Positions 17,645 through 26,610 of a stretch of DNA of 64,000 nucleotides are shown here, piece by piece. The notes under the pieces were generated by a model. That model searched no databases. It had not been told where the DNA came from and was given only the letters and a program-made list of their open reading frames with translations. Both the position numbers and the translations under genes were made by a program. This DNA comes from CAUZIZ01 sp965218775 (lineage in GTDB: Bacteria; Acidobacteriota; UBA6911; RPQK01; JAJDTT01): the NCBI GenBank assembly GCA_965218775.1, contig CBDCLS010000001.1, forward strand, positions 70,644 to 134,643. The letters run 5' to 3'. How positions within the stretch are numbered: the stretch's first letter is position 1; every line of letters begins with the position of its first letter.

Positions 17645-18691
17645 ATGAATCGACACCCATCCGTCCTCTTTCGCTGTGAAGCCTCTCCCGAGATTGGGAT
17701 GGGACACCTGATGCGCTGCCTAGCACTTGCAGATGAACTGGACACAGCTCACGGCTGTCAGGTTTCGTTCGCCATGAACCTTGACGCCACGGGCCTTGCG
17801 CTGGTCCGCAAGGGGGGCTATCCGCTCCATACACCGGGTACCAGCACGGGGCCGCCCAGGGACAGCTGGCTCGAGGGTGTTTTGCGGGAAGTGGATCCTG
17901 AGGTATTGATCCTGGATGTCAGGAATGGCCCCTCCACCGAGTTGTTGAGCAACGCCCGAGCACAGGGGCGCCTGATCGTCACGATTGACGATCCTGAATC
18001 GAAAAGACTTTCGGCCGATCTGGCCTTCTATCCAGGGGCTCCCCAGGCGCAGCGCCTCGACTGGTCAGGATTTGTGGGGCGTTTGTTTGCGGCTCCCGAG
18101 TGGGCGATCCTCCGCCGTCACTTCCGGGCGAACACAGCAAAATGTGATCACAAGCCCCTCCGCGTTCTGATCACTTCAGGGGGTAGCGATCCGGCCGGTC
18201 TCGCCCTCAAGGCGGTGAGTGCGGTCGATCGGGTGAAGGAACGCTTGGAGCCTGCTCTGATGCTGGGGGCAGCCTTCTGCCACCTTGGAGCCCTACAAGA
18301 ACTCTTGACCGGGACCCGCAAGGACTTCCGAATTCACACCGACCCAGCCGATGTAGCGGGCCTCATGAGCCAATCCGACCTGGCGGTTGCCTCCTTTGGC
18401 GTCACCGCTTATGAGCTGGCAGCACTGGGTGTCCCCACCGTCTACTCCTGCCTCTCAGACGACCACTCCGCCTCCGCCTCCGTCCTCGATTCGCTGGGCG
18501 TCGGGATCAATACAGGAGTCCACACCGCAACTGCTTCCCAGGATCTCTTGACCGAGAAAATCTCGCTCCTGGTTCGAGACCGAAGACTGCGAAATCGCAT
18601 GTCGGAAACAGCGACCGCAACATTCGACGCGCTGGGTGCCAGTCGGATCGGCAATCAGATCCTCTCAGACCTGGCTCAGCGAGGTAACTGA
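17645..18691 (+). CDS. pseG: UDP-2,4-diacetamido-2,4,6-trideoxy-altrose hydrolase, PseG
   Basis: 348 residues, GT-B-like fold. The N-terminal signature FRCEASPEIGMGHLMRCLALADEL contains the catalytic His21. The C-terminal half has ITSGGSDPAGLALKAV and the glycine-containing DLAVASFGVTAYELAALGVPTV. It removes UDP from the altrose intermediate before the PseI condensation. The stop overlaps the ATG of the next gene by one base (ATGA-type TGATG). Confidence 0.9.
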   Translation: MNRHPSVLFRCEASPEIGMGHLMRCLALADELDTAHGCQVSFAMNLDATGLALVRKGGYPLHTPGTSTGPPRDSWLEGVLREVDPEVLILDVRNGPSTELLSNARAQGRLIVTIDDPESKRLSADLAFYPGAPQAQRLDWSGFVGRLFAAPEWAILRRHFRANTAKCDHKPLRVLITSGGSDPAGLALKAVSAVDRVKERLEPALMLGAAFCHLGALQELLTGTRKDFRIHTDPADVAGLMSQSDLAVASFGVTAYELAALGVPTVYSCLSDDHSASASVLDSLGVGINTGVHTATASQDLLTEKISLLVRDRRLRNRMSETATATFDALGASRIGNQILSDLAQRGN

Positions 18692-19794
18692 TGAGCTACC
18701 AACAGACCCTCGTCACAATTGGGATCTGCGTCTACAACGGTGAGCCCTTCTTGCGGCAGACATTGACCAGTGCGCTCACCCAAACCCACCAGAATCTCGA
18801 GATTATCCTATTCAACGACGGCAGTACGGATCAGACGCTTTCGGTATTGGATGAGTTTTCGGACCCCAGAATCCATGTAGTCGATTCGAATCGGAATCGG
18901 GGTGTGGGATACGCACGGCAGGTGGTCAAGACGCTAGCCAGTGGAAAGTACTTTGCCTGGCTGGACGCCGACGACATCTATCATCCCGATAGGATTGAAA
19001 CGCTGCTCCGCCACGCTTTGGATCACGGCTCCGACCTCACCTGTGACGTGTACCGCTTGATGACCCACCAGGGCGAGATCACCACACAGACCTACCGAAT
19101 ACCCGGAAAGGTCTCATCCGACCCTCATTTCACGCGACTTTTCGAGCGCAACGTCATGATTCCTCACCCCCTCACCAGCGCCAAATGTCTGAAGTCAGTC
19201 GAATATGACACCGATCTCAAGGTCTCAGATGACTACGACTTCTGGTTGAAGGCCTGTTATGCAGGTTATCTGTTCTCGTTTGTAGACGAAATCAAACTCG
19301 ACTACCGCCTGACTGAGGGTTCGCTGACGTCGGATCCGAGCCGCAGCCAAGCCGAAACCAGGGACATCCTCGGCAAGTACCCGGTTCCAAAGCTGGCAGC
19401 CCTCTATCGGAAAAGAGGATTCTCCCAGGAGCACATCAACTACATGCAATGTCTGCAGTATCTGTTTCGCGAAGACTACGAGTCCGCACTTTCGTTTGCC
19501 TTCCTACCCTGGCCGGACGAGGAAGATGTCGATCAGGACTTCTACCGGGGAACTCTTCTTCTCCGCGACAGCCAACTGCCCAACGCGAGGGAGCACCTGG
19601 AAAGCCATCTCTCTCGAGATCCAGAATCACCTGCAGGTAAGAACAATATGGGGGTTCTGCTCCGGTTGACGGGGGAGGCGGGCGAATCCTATTTCAGTGA
19701 CGCTCTTGGCGTACTCCCCGACTATCAAGATGCCGCAGAGAATCTGGCAAACGGCAGCGGAAGGATCATTACCGATACCCAGATCCGGGTGTGA
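18691..19794 (+). CDS. family 2 glycosyltransferase with C-terminal helical repeats
   Basis: 367 residues. GT-A domain over about 1-230: VTIGICVYNGEPFLRQTL, LFNDGSTDQT and the metal-binding WLDADD at about 90-95. The C-terminal 110 residues (LFREDYESALSFAFLPW, RDSQLPNAREHLESHLSRDPESPAGKNNMGVLL, YFSDALGVLPDYQDAAENLA) look like two or three TPR-type repeats. Probably adds a sugar to the flagellar or surface glycan; the donor and acceptor are unknown. Confidence 0.85.
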   Translation: MSYQQTLVTIGICVYNGEPFLRQTLTSALTQTHQNLEIILFNDGSTDQTLSVLDEFSDPRIHVVDSNRNRGVGYARQVVKTLASGKYFAWLDADDIYHPDRIETLLRHALDHGSDLTCDVYRLMTHQGEITTQTYRIPGKVSSDPHFTRLFERNVMIPHPLTSAKCLKSVEYDTDLKVSDDYDFWLKACYAGYLFSFVDEIKLDYRLTEGSLTSDPSRSQAETRDILGKYPVPKLAALYRKRGFSQEHINYMQCLQYLFREDYESALSFAFLPWPDEEDVDQDFYRGTLLLRDSQLPNAREHLESHLSRDPESPAGKNNMGVLLRLTGEAGESYFSDALGVLPDYQDAAENLANGSGRIITDTQIRV

Positions 19795-19846
19795 ACATCG
19801 CCTCGACACCGCGCGCGGCGGGAGGCGAGCCAGGAGGCTCAACACG

Positions 19847-21193
19847 ATGCTCTACAAAAAGATTGACTTCGACTGCGAATGCGCAATCGAACTCTTTACG
19901 GCTTGCAACTATCACTGTGACTACTGCAGCGGCCCCAGGGCCAAGAAGCTAGTGCGACGGGGTCGGACGCCGGAGGACGTCGATCAAGTAATTCGCTTCT
20001 TCAACGACTCCGGGAAGAAGTGGCTGATTGGAATGTCGGGCGGGGAGCCGACCGTTCATCCCTTCTTCGGCGACCTGGTCAGCGGTCTGAACAAACAACA
20101 CTCGTTCTACTTCTTCACGAACCTCACTTTCGAAGTCGAATCGTTCATGAAACTGGTGCCAGCAGATCAGGTCCAGTACATGAAAACATCCCTACATCCC
20201 GAAGCCGACGTCGAGACCTTCTTGGAGAAATACGAGCTCCTCTTCGGATTCGGCTACAACCCGATCCTGATCATGGTCTCTGCGCCCGACACCTTCGACC
20301 GGATCAAACAGGTCTCTGATTTCTGCCAGGCCCGGCAATACCCTTTCACCCTCTCGGTCATGGAGGGACCCTACCAGGACAAGAACTACCCCAACGACTA
20401 CAGCGAACCAGAAGAGCGTTTCATCGAGGAGCACACTGCCGAGGCAGGGAACCTGATCCGGCTGTTTTCGAAGACCCCGGGTGGACTGAACACCTTTGGA
20501 CTCTCCTGTCCTGCCGGCCATCAAAGCTTTGTCCTCGATCTGGAGAGCGGCAACGTGTTCAGCTGTGAATCGGTCAACCACATCCATGGAAACATCTACC
20601 AGGGAACCTTCTCTCCAAGCTCCCAAGACATCACCTGCCCAGCCGTGAATGGCTGTGTGGGCTACGACCGTTCTCCCTTCTTGCCCGGAGCTTACAAGGA
20701 TTTCTTCACCGAAGGCTGGAACTACTGGCACCTGAAAGACGTCAAGAGCGACCCCGACTACCCCAACAATCTCCATCAAACCATCCAGGCCAATCAGAAG
20801 GCCTCAGGCGAGATGATCGAGGCTGCCCTTGAGGCAATTCATCAGCGGATCTCGGGCACCGACACGCTGTTCTGGGGTGCGGGCATCTACGGAGCAAAGG
20901 TTCTCTACAACTTCCAAAAAAGGTTCCCCGACGCATCCAACGGGAACTCTGCCGGCAACGTCATTGGCTTCATCGACTCACTGAAGGACCGCCGCAAGGT
21001 TACGGTTCTGGGACTTCCGGTCTACAGTCCCCAGGACGGAATCGTCAATCGCGCCAAGAAGATCCTCATTACCTCCTATGCCTTCGAGCGGGACATTCTC
21101 GAGGTCGCCAGGAAACTCGGGGTGAAGTCGGAGGTGATCGCCTTGCATCGCGACATCCTGAGTCCCATCGGCATCCGTTATGCCATCTTCTAA
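19847..21193 (+). CDS. radical SAM protein with C-terminal Rossmann-like domain
   Basis: 448 residues from the ATG at 19847 (AGGAGG upstream). The 4Fe-4S motif CxxxCxxC is Cys20-Cys24-Cys27 in TACNYHCDYC, followed by the SAM-contact GGEP (MSGGEPTVHPFF). A second Cys set (LSCPAGHQSFVLD, FSCESVNH, ITCPAVNGCVGYD) may bind an additional cluster, SPASM-like. The C-terminal 120 residues begin FWGAGIYGAKVLYNF, resembling the Rossmann-like domain found in sugar-cluster methyltransferases and PglD relatives. The reaction is unknown. Confidence 0.8.
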   Translation: MLYKKIDFDCECAIELFTACNYHCDYCSGPRAKKLVRRGRTPEDVDQVIRFFNDSGKKWLIGMSGGEPTVHPFFGDLVSGLNKQHSFYFFTNLTFEVESFMKLVPADQVQYMKTSLHPEADVETFLEKYELLFGFGYNPILIMVSAPDTFDRIKQVSDFCQARQYPFTLSVMEGPYQDKNYPNDYSEPEERFIEEHTAEAGNLIRLFSKTPGGLNTFGLSCPAGHQSFVLDLESGNVFSCESVNHIHGNIYQGTFSPSSQDITCPAVNGCVGYDRSPFLPGAYKDFFTEGWNYWHLKDVKSDPDYPNNLHQTIQANQKASGEMIEAALEAIHQRISGTDTLFWGAGIYGAKVLYNFQKRFPDASNGNSAGNVIGFIDSLKDRRKVTVLGLPVYSPQDGIVNRAKKILITSYAFERDILEVARKLGVKSEVIALHRDILSPIGIRYAIF

Positions 21194-21471
21194 GGTCAGC
21201 GAGACCAGAAATCCATGAAGACTCTGTGGGTGATCAGCGGTGGAGTTGAGGCGATCCCTACGATCCGTCGAGCTCGGGATCAGGGCTTACGCGTCGTCGT
21301 CAGCGATGGGAATCCTGAGGCTCCTGGATTTCGCTACGCACACACGGCTATCGTGGCCAGTACTTACGATGCCGAAGCCACTGTCCAGGCAGCTCGTCAA
21401 TACACTTCTGCGAATCAAAGAATTGACGGAGTCCTGTGTGCCGCTGCCGACGTTCCCGTTACCGTCGCTAG

Positions 21472-23571
21472 CCTCGATTTCCACGGTACTGGAAAGGACT
21501 AACATTTTTTAAGGGTAGCCGTTGAGTCGGTTAGTCAAATCGAAGGACCAGAGTTTTGCCGCCAAACCAAGGCATGGGCGTGGGATCATCACCCAGGCCC
21601 GAGGCGACCAAGTAGGGGTTATGGGCGCGCTTATCGAGGTGGACGGTGACTTGCTGCTCTTGGATCTGGACCCGGGCCGAGACGTCGAGGAGATTTCGGA
21701 AGATCTTTTTGGCTTGAGCCCGCTGATATTCGCGACCAATCTTCTCGGCCATGAGTCGATATAGGGAGCTGGCCATGAGGGTGATCTGGAGGTCAAAATC
21801 CACTTTGAGTCCCACCATCGAAGAGAGCGCGTCCAGGTGAAAGAACTGGATGGCTTCGGAGATGCCATTTTCGATGAGCATGCGTTGGGCATAGCGGGTG
21901 ATCAGAGTCGAGGGGGCGCGGCGCAGATGGTTGGTCAGTAGGACGGTCGGTTCTTCGTGACCGAGTTCCATGAGGGTGAGCTGGCGCAGGGGACCTTCGT
22001 AATGTTTCAGGACGATCCGCTGGTCCAGGACTTTGGGGGTGCGAAAGATCCGAGTCAGGGCGGGTAAGGTGATGCGGTGCCAGGCGGAGGCGGGGCGGCT
22101 CCAGATCTGGCCCAGCATTTTTTGGGAGTGGCGGCGCAGGGTGATAAAGCCAATGCCCTGTTGGTTGAGGCGGTTCAGATGAGCATAGGTGGTCAACTGG
22201 GAATCGAAGACGAGTTCGGCCGGAGGCTGACCGCTGTGTTGGTGCCAGAACTGGACGAAGCGTTGCACCTCGTCGGCTCGATCGGCCCGGGGGACACCCG
22301 CATTGGCGTAGCATAAGACACGCTCGGTGGCGTCCCGAGCCAAAAAAACGAGGATGCCTTTTTGGCTGCGGCTGCGGGAAGAGACATAGTGTTTGTCCAA
22401 AGGTTCCTGCTGGCTATTGGCGGGGACGGTGTGAAAGTCCAGATCGAAGGAAGAGCCCCGGGGCAGGCCGGCGGCTTGGACCTGCTCAAACCAGGCTCCC
22501 ATGAGGCGCAGGTTGGCGCGTCGGTCGACCCGGGAGCTGTAGGCGGCCAGGTAGGAGCGCTTGGGCACCACATTGAGACCGGCAAAAAGGGCGATGCCCT
22601 CGTCAAAGACCCGATCCATGACATGACTTTTTCTTTCGATGCCCAGCAGCTTCAGAGCCAGCAGGGTGCGCACGGCCTGCTCGGCGGGAATCATTTGGGA
22701 GCCGGGAAGGCGGGGGGGCTGCAGCACCGCCCCGAGATCGATCGATCGCATCAGCGGGACGAACAGAAACAGACCGCCGACCCGGGTGCGAAAGCTGCGC
22801 GGGGCCAGATTGATCTGCCGCACGTCGGCGATGGCTGCTGCTTCGGGCTTGAGGGTGGCGGGGCGTTGCTCATCCCGACGCCGGGGCAGTCGGGCGAAGC
22901 CCTCCTCTCGCAGCAGGATCGATAACGCATTGATGCTGATGGAATGGCCGGCGGCGGCCAACTCGCGTTGGATATCGTAGACCGAGAGGTTTCGCTTGCG
23001 CAGGGCGACGGCCCGTTCCCGCACCCGATCGCGGGCGGGCGCCGCTTGAGGCCCCCGGCGAATCGCCTGAAAGAAGCGGGCGCGCTTGCTGAGATCATGG
23101 CGAAACTGATGACAGAGGACGCGGAAGGCTCCTGGGGAATAGCCGAAGCGAGTGGCGACCTGCTGCGAGGGCAAGCCTTCGACGAAAAAGCAGCGCAAGG
23201 CCTCATACTGGCGCTGCAGAGGCGATTCGGGGGCCAGGAAGAATTGGGCCTCCGGAGCGGTCGGTCGGGTGTCATTAGTTAGTCCATTCCGATTACTGTA
23301 TTCCAAACTATAACTATACTAGATATGAATGACAGAAAATGCTCAGCCTTTGATAGGGTTCTATTCTGCCTCATATCCAGACTTTTCTAGCATTCGCGTG
23401 GGGATCGTCCCTTGATCAGGTTTTAGGTATAGGATTACCTCTCTATCCAAATAGGTACTTCTATTTACTAACGTAGGTGGAAACACAGCAGGCGCAAGTC
23501 GCGCCGATCAAGGATTCTGGAGGGGGGCTCGAAGCGGAAAGGCGTCATTTGTACTGCCGTGGAAATCGAGG
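21472..23571 (-). mobile_element. 2,100-bp insertion sequence, copy 1 (intact)
   Basis: Ends are 15-bp perfect inverted repeats CCTCGATTTCCACGG at 21472-21486 and 23557-23571. It is flanked by CTAG at 21468-21471 and 23572-23575, a 4-bp target duplication, proven by the intact reading frame obtained on excision. One gene, the transposase on the minus strand. The 265 bases before the gene (23307-23571) hold the promoter end and no other gene. An almost identical second copy lies at 52079-58639. Confidence 0.92.
21531..23306 (-). CDS. IS4-like DDE transposase
   Basis: 591 residues. N-terminal helix-turn-helix region (about 30-160: LPSQQVATRFGYSPGAFRVL and LSVYDIQRELAAAG), then an RNase H-like catalytic core. 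Candidate catalytic residues are Asp290 (SSFDLDFHT), Asp368 (LVFDSQLTTYAHL) and Glu479 within Y-x2-R-x3-E (YAQRMLIENGISEAIQFF), which resembles the YREK box of IS4/IS1634-type enzymes. The start is uncertain: the frame opens at a TTG at 23306 and no good ribosome site is seen. It differs from copy 2 by His393 (Arg in copy 2). The exact IS family needs a database check. Confidence 0.85.
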   Translation of the reverse strand: MEYSNRNGLTNDTRPTAPEAQFFLAPESPLQRQYEALRCFFVEGLPSQQVATRFGYSPGAFRVLCHQFRHDLSKRARFFQAIRRGPQAAPARDRVRERAVALRKRNLSVYDIQRELAAAGHSISINALSILLREEGFARLPRRRDEQRPATLKPEAAAIADVRQINLAPRSFRTRVGGLFLFVPLMRSIDLGAVLQPPRLPGSQMIPAEQAVRTLLALKLLGIERKSHVMDRVFDEGIALFAGLNVVPKRSYLAAYSSRVDRRANLRLMGAWFEQVQAAGLPRGSSFDLDFHTVPANSQQEPLDKHYVSSRSRSQKGILVFLARDATERVLCYANAGVPRADRADEVQRFVQFWHQHSGQPPAELVFDSQLTTYAHLNRLNQQGIGFITLRRHSQKMLGQIWSRPASAWHRITLPALTRIFRTPKVLDQRIVLKHYEGPLRQLTLMELGHEEPTVLLTNHLRRAPSTLITRYAQRMLIENGISEAIQFFHLDALSSMVGLKVDFDLQITLMASSLYRLMAEKIGREYQRAQAKKIFRNLLDVSARVQIQEQQVTVHLDKRAHNPYLVASGLGDDPTPMPWFGGKTLVLRFD

Positions 23572-24561
23572 CTAGCGTAGCCCAGGAATTTGGTCTGGCA
23601 GGAGTGTCGCTCGAAACCGCACGTCTCACCTCGGACAAGCTCGCCATGAAGGACCAGCTGCGGGCGGCAGGCATCCCCATCCCATTCTACCGTCCCATCC
23701 ACTCGACCCTGGATCTCCAGCAAGCGCTGGCGCTAAGCAAGCATCCGTTGATACTGAAACCAGTGGATAACCGCGGGGCCCGTGGTGTCTTGAGGCTGAC
23801 GGGAGAAACCGACCCTGACTGGGCCTTCAACCACACACGCGCATGCTCGCCCACGTCGCGCGTGATGGTGGAAGAGTATCTGGAAGGCCCCCAGATCAGT
23901 ACCGAAACGATTCTCGTCGATGGGGATGCTTCGACGCCTGGCTTCACTGATCGCAACTATGAATTCCTGCAAAGATTCTCTCCCTACGTCATCGAAAACG
24001 GGGGGCAGTCGCCCTCCAGGCTTGCCGAACCCGATCGAGCCGCAGTCACAAATCTAGTCGAGGAGGCCGCACGCGCCCTGGGCATACATACCGGTGTCGC
24101 CAAGGGGGACATGGTTCTGACTCAGGATGGACCCAAGGTCATCGAGATCGCCTCTCGATTGTCGGGAGGATGGTTTTCTAGTCACCAGATCCCTCTGGGA
24201 ACCGGTGTCGACTTCCTGGGAGCCGCCATCCGGCTTTCCCTGGGTGAGAAAGTTCCAGCAGAGGAACTGCGTCCACGCTTCGCCAGAGGAGTCTCGATTC
24301 GGTTCTTCTTCCCCCAGGCCGGCAGGGTAGCAGCAATCAGAAACCTGGACCAGTTTCGATCCATCCCATGGCTTCCCATTCTGCATCTCTCCGTCGAGGT
24401 TGGAGACGCGACCGCAGCTATGACCGACCACACCCAGAGGGGAGGCGTCGTGCTAGCCACAGGGAGGGATCGCGAAGAAGCGGTCGCTCGGGCAGAAAAC
24501 GCAGTCAGGACGATCGAGATCGAGACGACGCATCCTCAAGTCGAGAAAGGCATCTTTTCTG

Positions 24562-25134
24562 ATGGAAGGACTTCAGCTGCCTGCGGCTAGTGTAACGCCC
24601 GAAGCTCTCAAGGCATCTTCGGCCTGCCTGAGCCTGTACACCATCTTTCATCTCAACCTGGCCTACTCTTCAATCGAAGAGGAGCTTCGCCCCCAGGTCA
24701 TCCGGCGCTGCTATTGGCCACTGCTGGAGCTGACTCAACGGCTTCAGATTCCGTGCGGCATTGAAGCCTCGGGCTACACCCTCGAAACAATCGCCGCTCT
24801 CGACCCAGCTTGGATCGACGAACTCAGAGTTCTGACCACGGTCGGTAGGTGCGAATTCGTCGGCAGCGGCTACGCTCAACTGATTGGTCCCCTGGTTCCC
24901 GAAGAGGTCAACCGCGTCAACCAACGCCTTGGCCGTGAGGTTTATGAGCAGCTCCTGGGGTTTGCCCCCCGCCTTGCCCTGGTGAACGAGCAGGCCTACT
25001 CCGCCAGCATGGTGAGCCTTTACCGTCAAACCGGTTACGAAGCCATCTTGATGGAGTGGGACAACCCGGCCTCTGCACACCCAGAATGGGACCCCAACTG
25101 GCGTGCGGACCTGGCGGCGAAGAGATTGGCCTGA
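24562..25134 (+). CDS. GH57-like glycoside hydrolase/deacetylase, N-terminal fragment (frameshifted gene)
   Basis: 190 residues. The pattern of glycoside hydrolase family 57 and related beta/alpha-barrel enzymes is seen: LYTIFHLNLAYSSI at the first strand, GIEASGYTLETI, CEFVGSGYAQLIGPLVP and LVNEQAYS with a candidate nucleophile Glu. The frame ends at 25134, but the sequence expected next (GGEEIGLIWNTSIAFQKFQRY) continues in the -1 frame of the following entry, so one base has been lost between about 25100 and 25120. The ATG overlaps the end of the ATP-grasp gene by 29 bases. Probably acts on surface or storage polysaccharide. Confidence 0.75.
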   Translation: MEGLQLPAASVTPEALKASSACLSLYTIFHLNLAYSSIEEELRPQVIRRCYWPLLELTQRLQIPCGIEASGYTLETIAALDPAWIDELRVLTTVGRCEFVGSGYAQLIGPLVPEEVNRVNQRLGREVYEQLLGFAPRLALVNEQAYSASMVSLYRQTGYEAILMEWDNPASAHPEWDPNWRADLAAKRLA

Positions 25135-26570
25135 TCTGGAACACCTCTATTGCCTTCCAGAAATTTCAACGTTACGTCCATTCCGAGATCGATCTGGACG
25201 AGTATCTGACCTATCTCCACGAGCACGCCGATCTCCATGCGGGGGCCTTCTTACTCTATGGAAACGACGTGGAGATCTTTGACTTTCGACCGGGTCGGTA
25301 CCATACCGAGGCGCCGCTCGGCAGCAGCAGCGAGTGGACGCGAATATCTGAGCTGTTCCAGGTTTTGAAGCTAGACGGACGCTTCAGTTTTGCTTCACCC
25401 AGCCAGGTCCTGGACTTGATGGGAATGCCAGGATCCGGCAACCGACTCAGACTGGAGTCAGCAGTCGAGCCGATTCCGGTCAAGAAGCAGAACAAATACA
25501 ACATTACCCGTTGGGCCGTCACGGGCCGAAACGATCTGGAAATCAACACGGCCTGTTGGCAATGCTATCGAGCCCTAGCAGAGAAAACCGCTCCCGGAGA
25601 CGATCTCTGGCGCGAGTTGTGCTACCTCTGGAGCAGCGATTTCCGTACCCATATAGGCCAAAATCGCTGGAACAACTACCGCAAACGGCTTGCCGATTTC
25701 GAACGAAAGCTCTCCGTCCCACAGCCGGCGACGGACGATTCAGAAGAGAATACGTCCGCATCAGTCCCCCACACACCCCTTCCGAAGAGCATCATCGAGC
25801 AGCAGGGAAACCATATCTTCATCCGTAGCGATCAAGTCCAGATTTCCCTGAATCGAAGGCGGGGACTAGCCCTCGATCACCTGGGATTTGGATCAAATGG
25901 AGAAACCAAACTATGTGGCACCCTCGCCCACGGCTACTACCAGGACATCTCTTTGGGATCGGACTGGTACAGCGGCCACGTAACTCTGGAGTGCTTCGGT
26001 CAGCCCAAGGTTACTGACCTGGAACCCGTCGAACCAACGGTCGAGGAGGGCCCAGAGTGGGTACAGGTCAAGGCAGAGGTGCCCACTCCTCTCGGTCCTG
26101 TTCGCAAACAAATCAGGGTCTTCGTTGGGATTCCGAGAGTAGAGCTAAGCTATGACATCGATTGGCGAAAGGTACCCATCGGGGCGCTGAGGATAGGTCA
26201 CTTCACCTTGAATCCTGCGGCCTTCGACCGGTCTCTGCTCTACTATCGGACTCATCTGGGGGGACAGGAACAGGAAAAGTTCCATTTGTGCGGGACCCGG
26301 ATGGACCACACGGCGCCGGTTTCCTTCGGCGTCTCTGCACGCCATGCCATCGGAATAACGGGTGGCTCCGTCGAGTTCGGTGATGGTTCCACCAAGCTGC
26401 GGTTGGAGGTCGACAAGGAACAGGCGGCCTTGGTGGGAATGGTCATCTATCGGGAAGTAGACGATAGCTTCTTCTGTCGACTGGCGCTCTCTGCCCAGGA
26501 AGTAGACGAAACCAGAAGGGGCCGAACCGATTCGCTGAGATTTCGCTCAAGAATCACGCTGAGTGCCTGA
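25056..26570 (+). CDS. GH57-like glycoside hydrolase, C-terminal part (frameshifted gene)
   Basis: The homologous sequence begins near 25117 (GGEEIGLIWNTSIAFQKFQRYVH); the open frame before that is out-of-frame overlap with the previous fragment. It contains the end of the catalytic barrel and LLYGNDVEIFDFRPGRY. After a linker rich in Ser/Thr/Pro (about 225-250 of this frame) there is a beta-rich C-terminal domain of about 250 residues, of the sort that binds glycan in alpha-mannosidase/GH57 relatives. Joined, the two fragments would make a protein of about 670 residues. No slippery heptamer is evident, so a mutation or sequencing error is more likely than programmed frameshifting. Confidence 0.75.
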   Translation: MGQPGLCTPRMGPQLACGPGGEEIGLIWNTSIAFQKFQRYVHSEIDLDEYLTYLHEHADLHAGAFLLYGNDVEIFDFRPGRYHTEAPLGSSSEWTRISELFQVLKLDGRFSFASPSQVLDLMGMPGSGNRLRLESAVEPIPVKKQNKYNITRWAVTGRNDLEINTACWQCYRALAEKTAPGDDLWRELCYLWSSDFRTHIGQNRWNNYRKRLADFERKLSVPQPATDDSEENTSASVPHTPLPKSIIEQQGNHIFIRSDQVQISLNRRRGLALDHLGFGSNGETKLCGTLAHGYYQDISLGSDWYSGHVTLECFGQPKVTDLEPVEPTVEEGPEWVQVKAEVPTPLGPVRKQIRVFVGIPRVELSYDIDWRKVPIGALRIGHFTLNPAAFDRSLLYYRTHLGGQEQEKFHLCGTRMDHTAPVSFGVSARHAIGITGGSVEFGDGSTKLRLEVDKEQAALVGMVIYREVDDSFFCRLALSAQEVDETRRGRTDSLRFRSRITLSA

Positions 26571-26610
26571 CTCGCTACTTCCCCCCAGGATGCACCCGGC
26601 TCAGCTTCGA

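Larger units (their letters stand above)
21215..24590 (+). pseudogene. ATP-grasp carboxylate-amine ligase, split by an IS element
   Basis: The gene starts at 21215 and is cut at 21471; it resumes at 23576 and stops at 24590. Removing the IS plus one CTAG copy gives an uninterrupted frame of 423 residues with PVTVAS joined to VAQEFGLAGVS. The N-terminal preATP-grasp Rossmann part is LWVISGGVEAIPTIRRA. The ATP-grasp core has TSDKLAMKDQLRAAGIP, HPLILKPVDNRGARGV, MVEEYLEGPQISTETI and VIEIASRLSGGW. Such enzymes form amide or ester bonds, for example on sugars or peptides. The downstream piece keeps most of the ATP-grasp domain but has lost its N-terminus, so function is probably lost. Confidence 0.88.

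Noticed and set aside
22639..23282. Plus-strand open frames inside the IS transposase
   Set aside because: They recur in both IS copies only because the transposase gene does; they are GC-driven shadows of the minus-strand gene.
25056..25134. Programmed -1 frameshift in the GH57-like gene
   Set aside because: No X-XXY-YYZ slippery heptamer with a downstream structure is visible in the overlap; a simple one-base loss explains it better.
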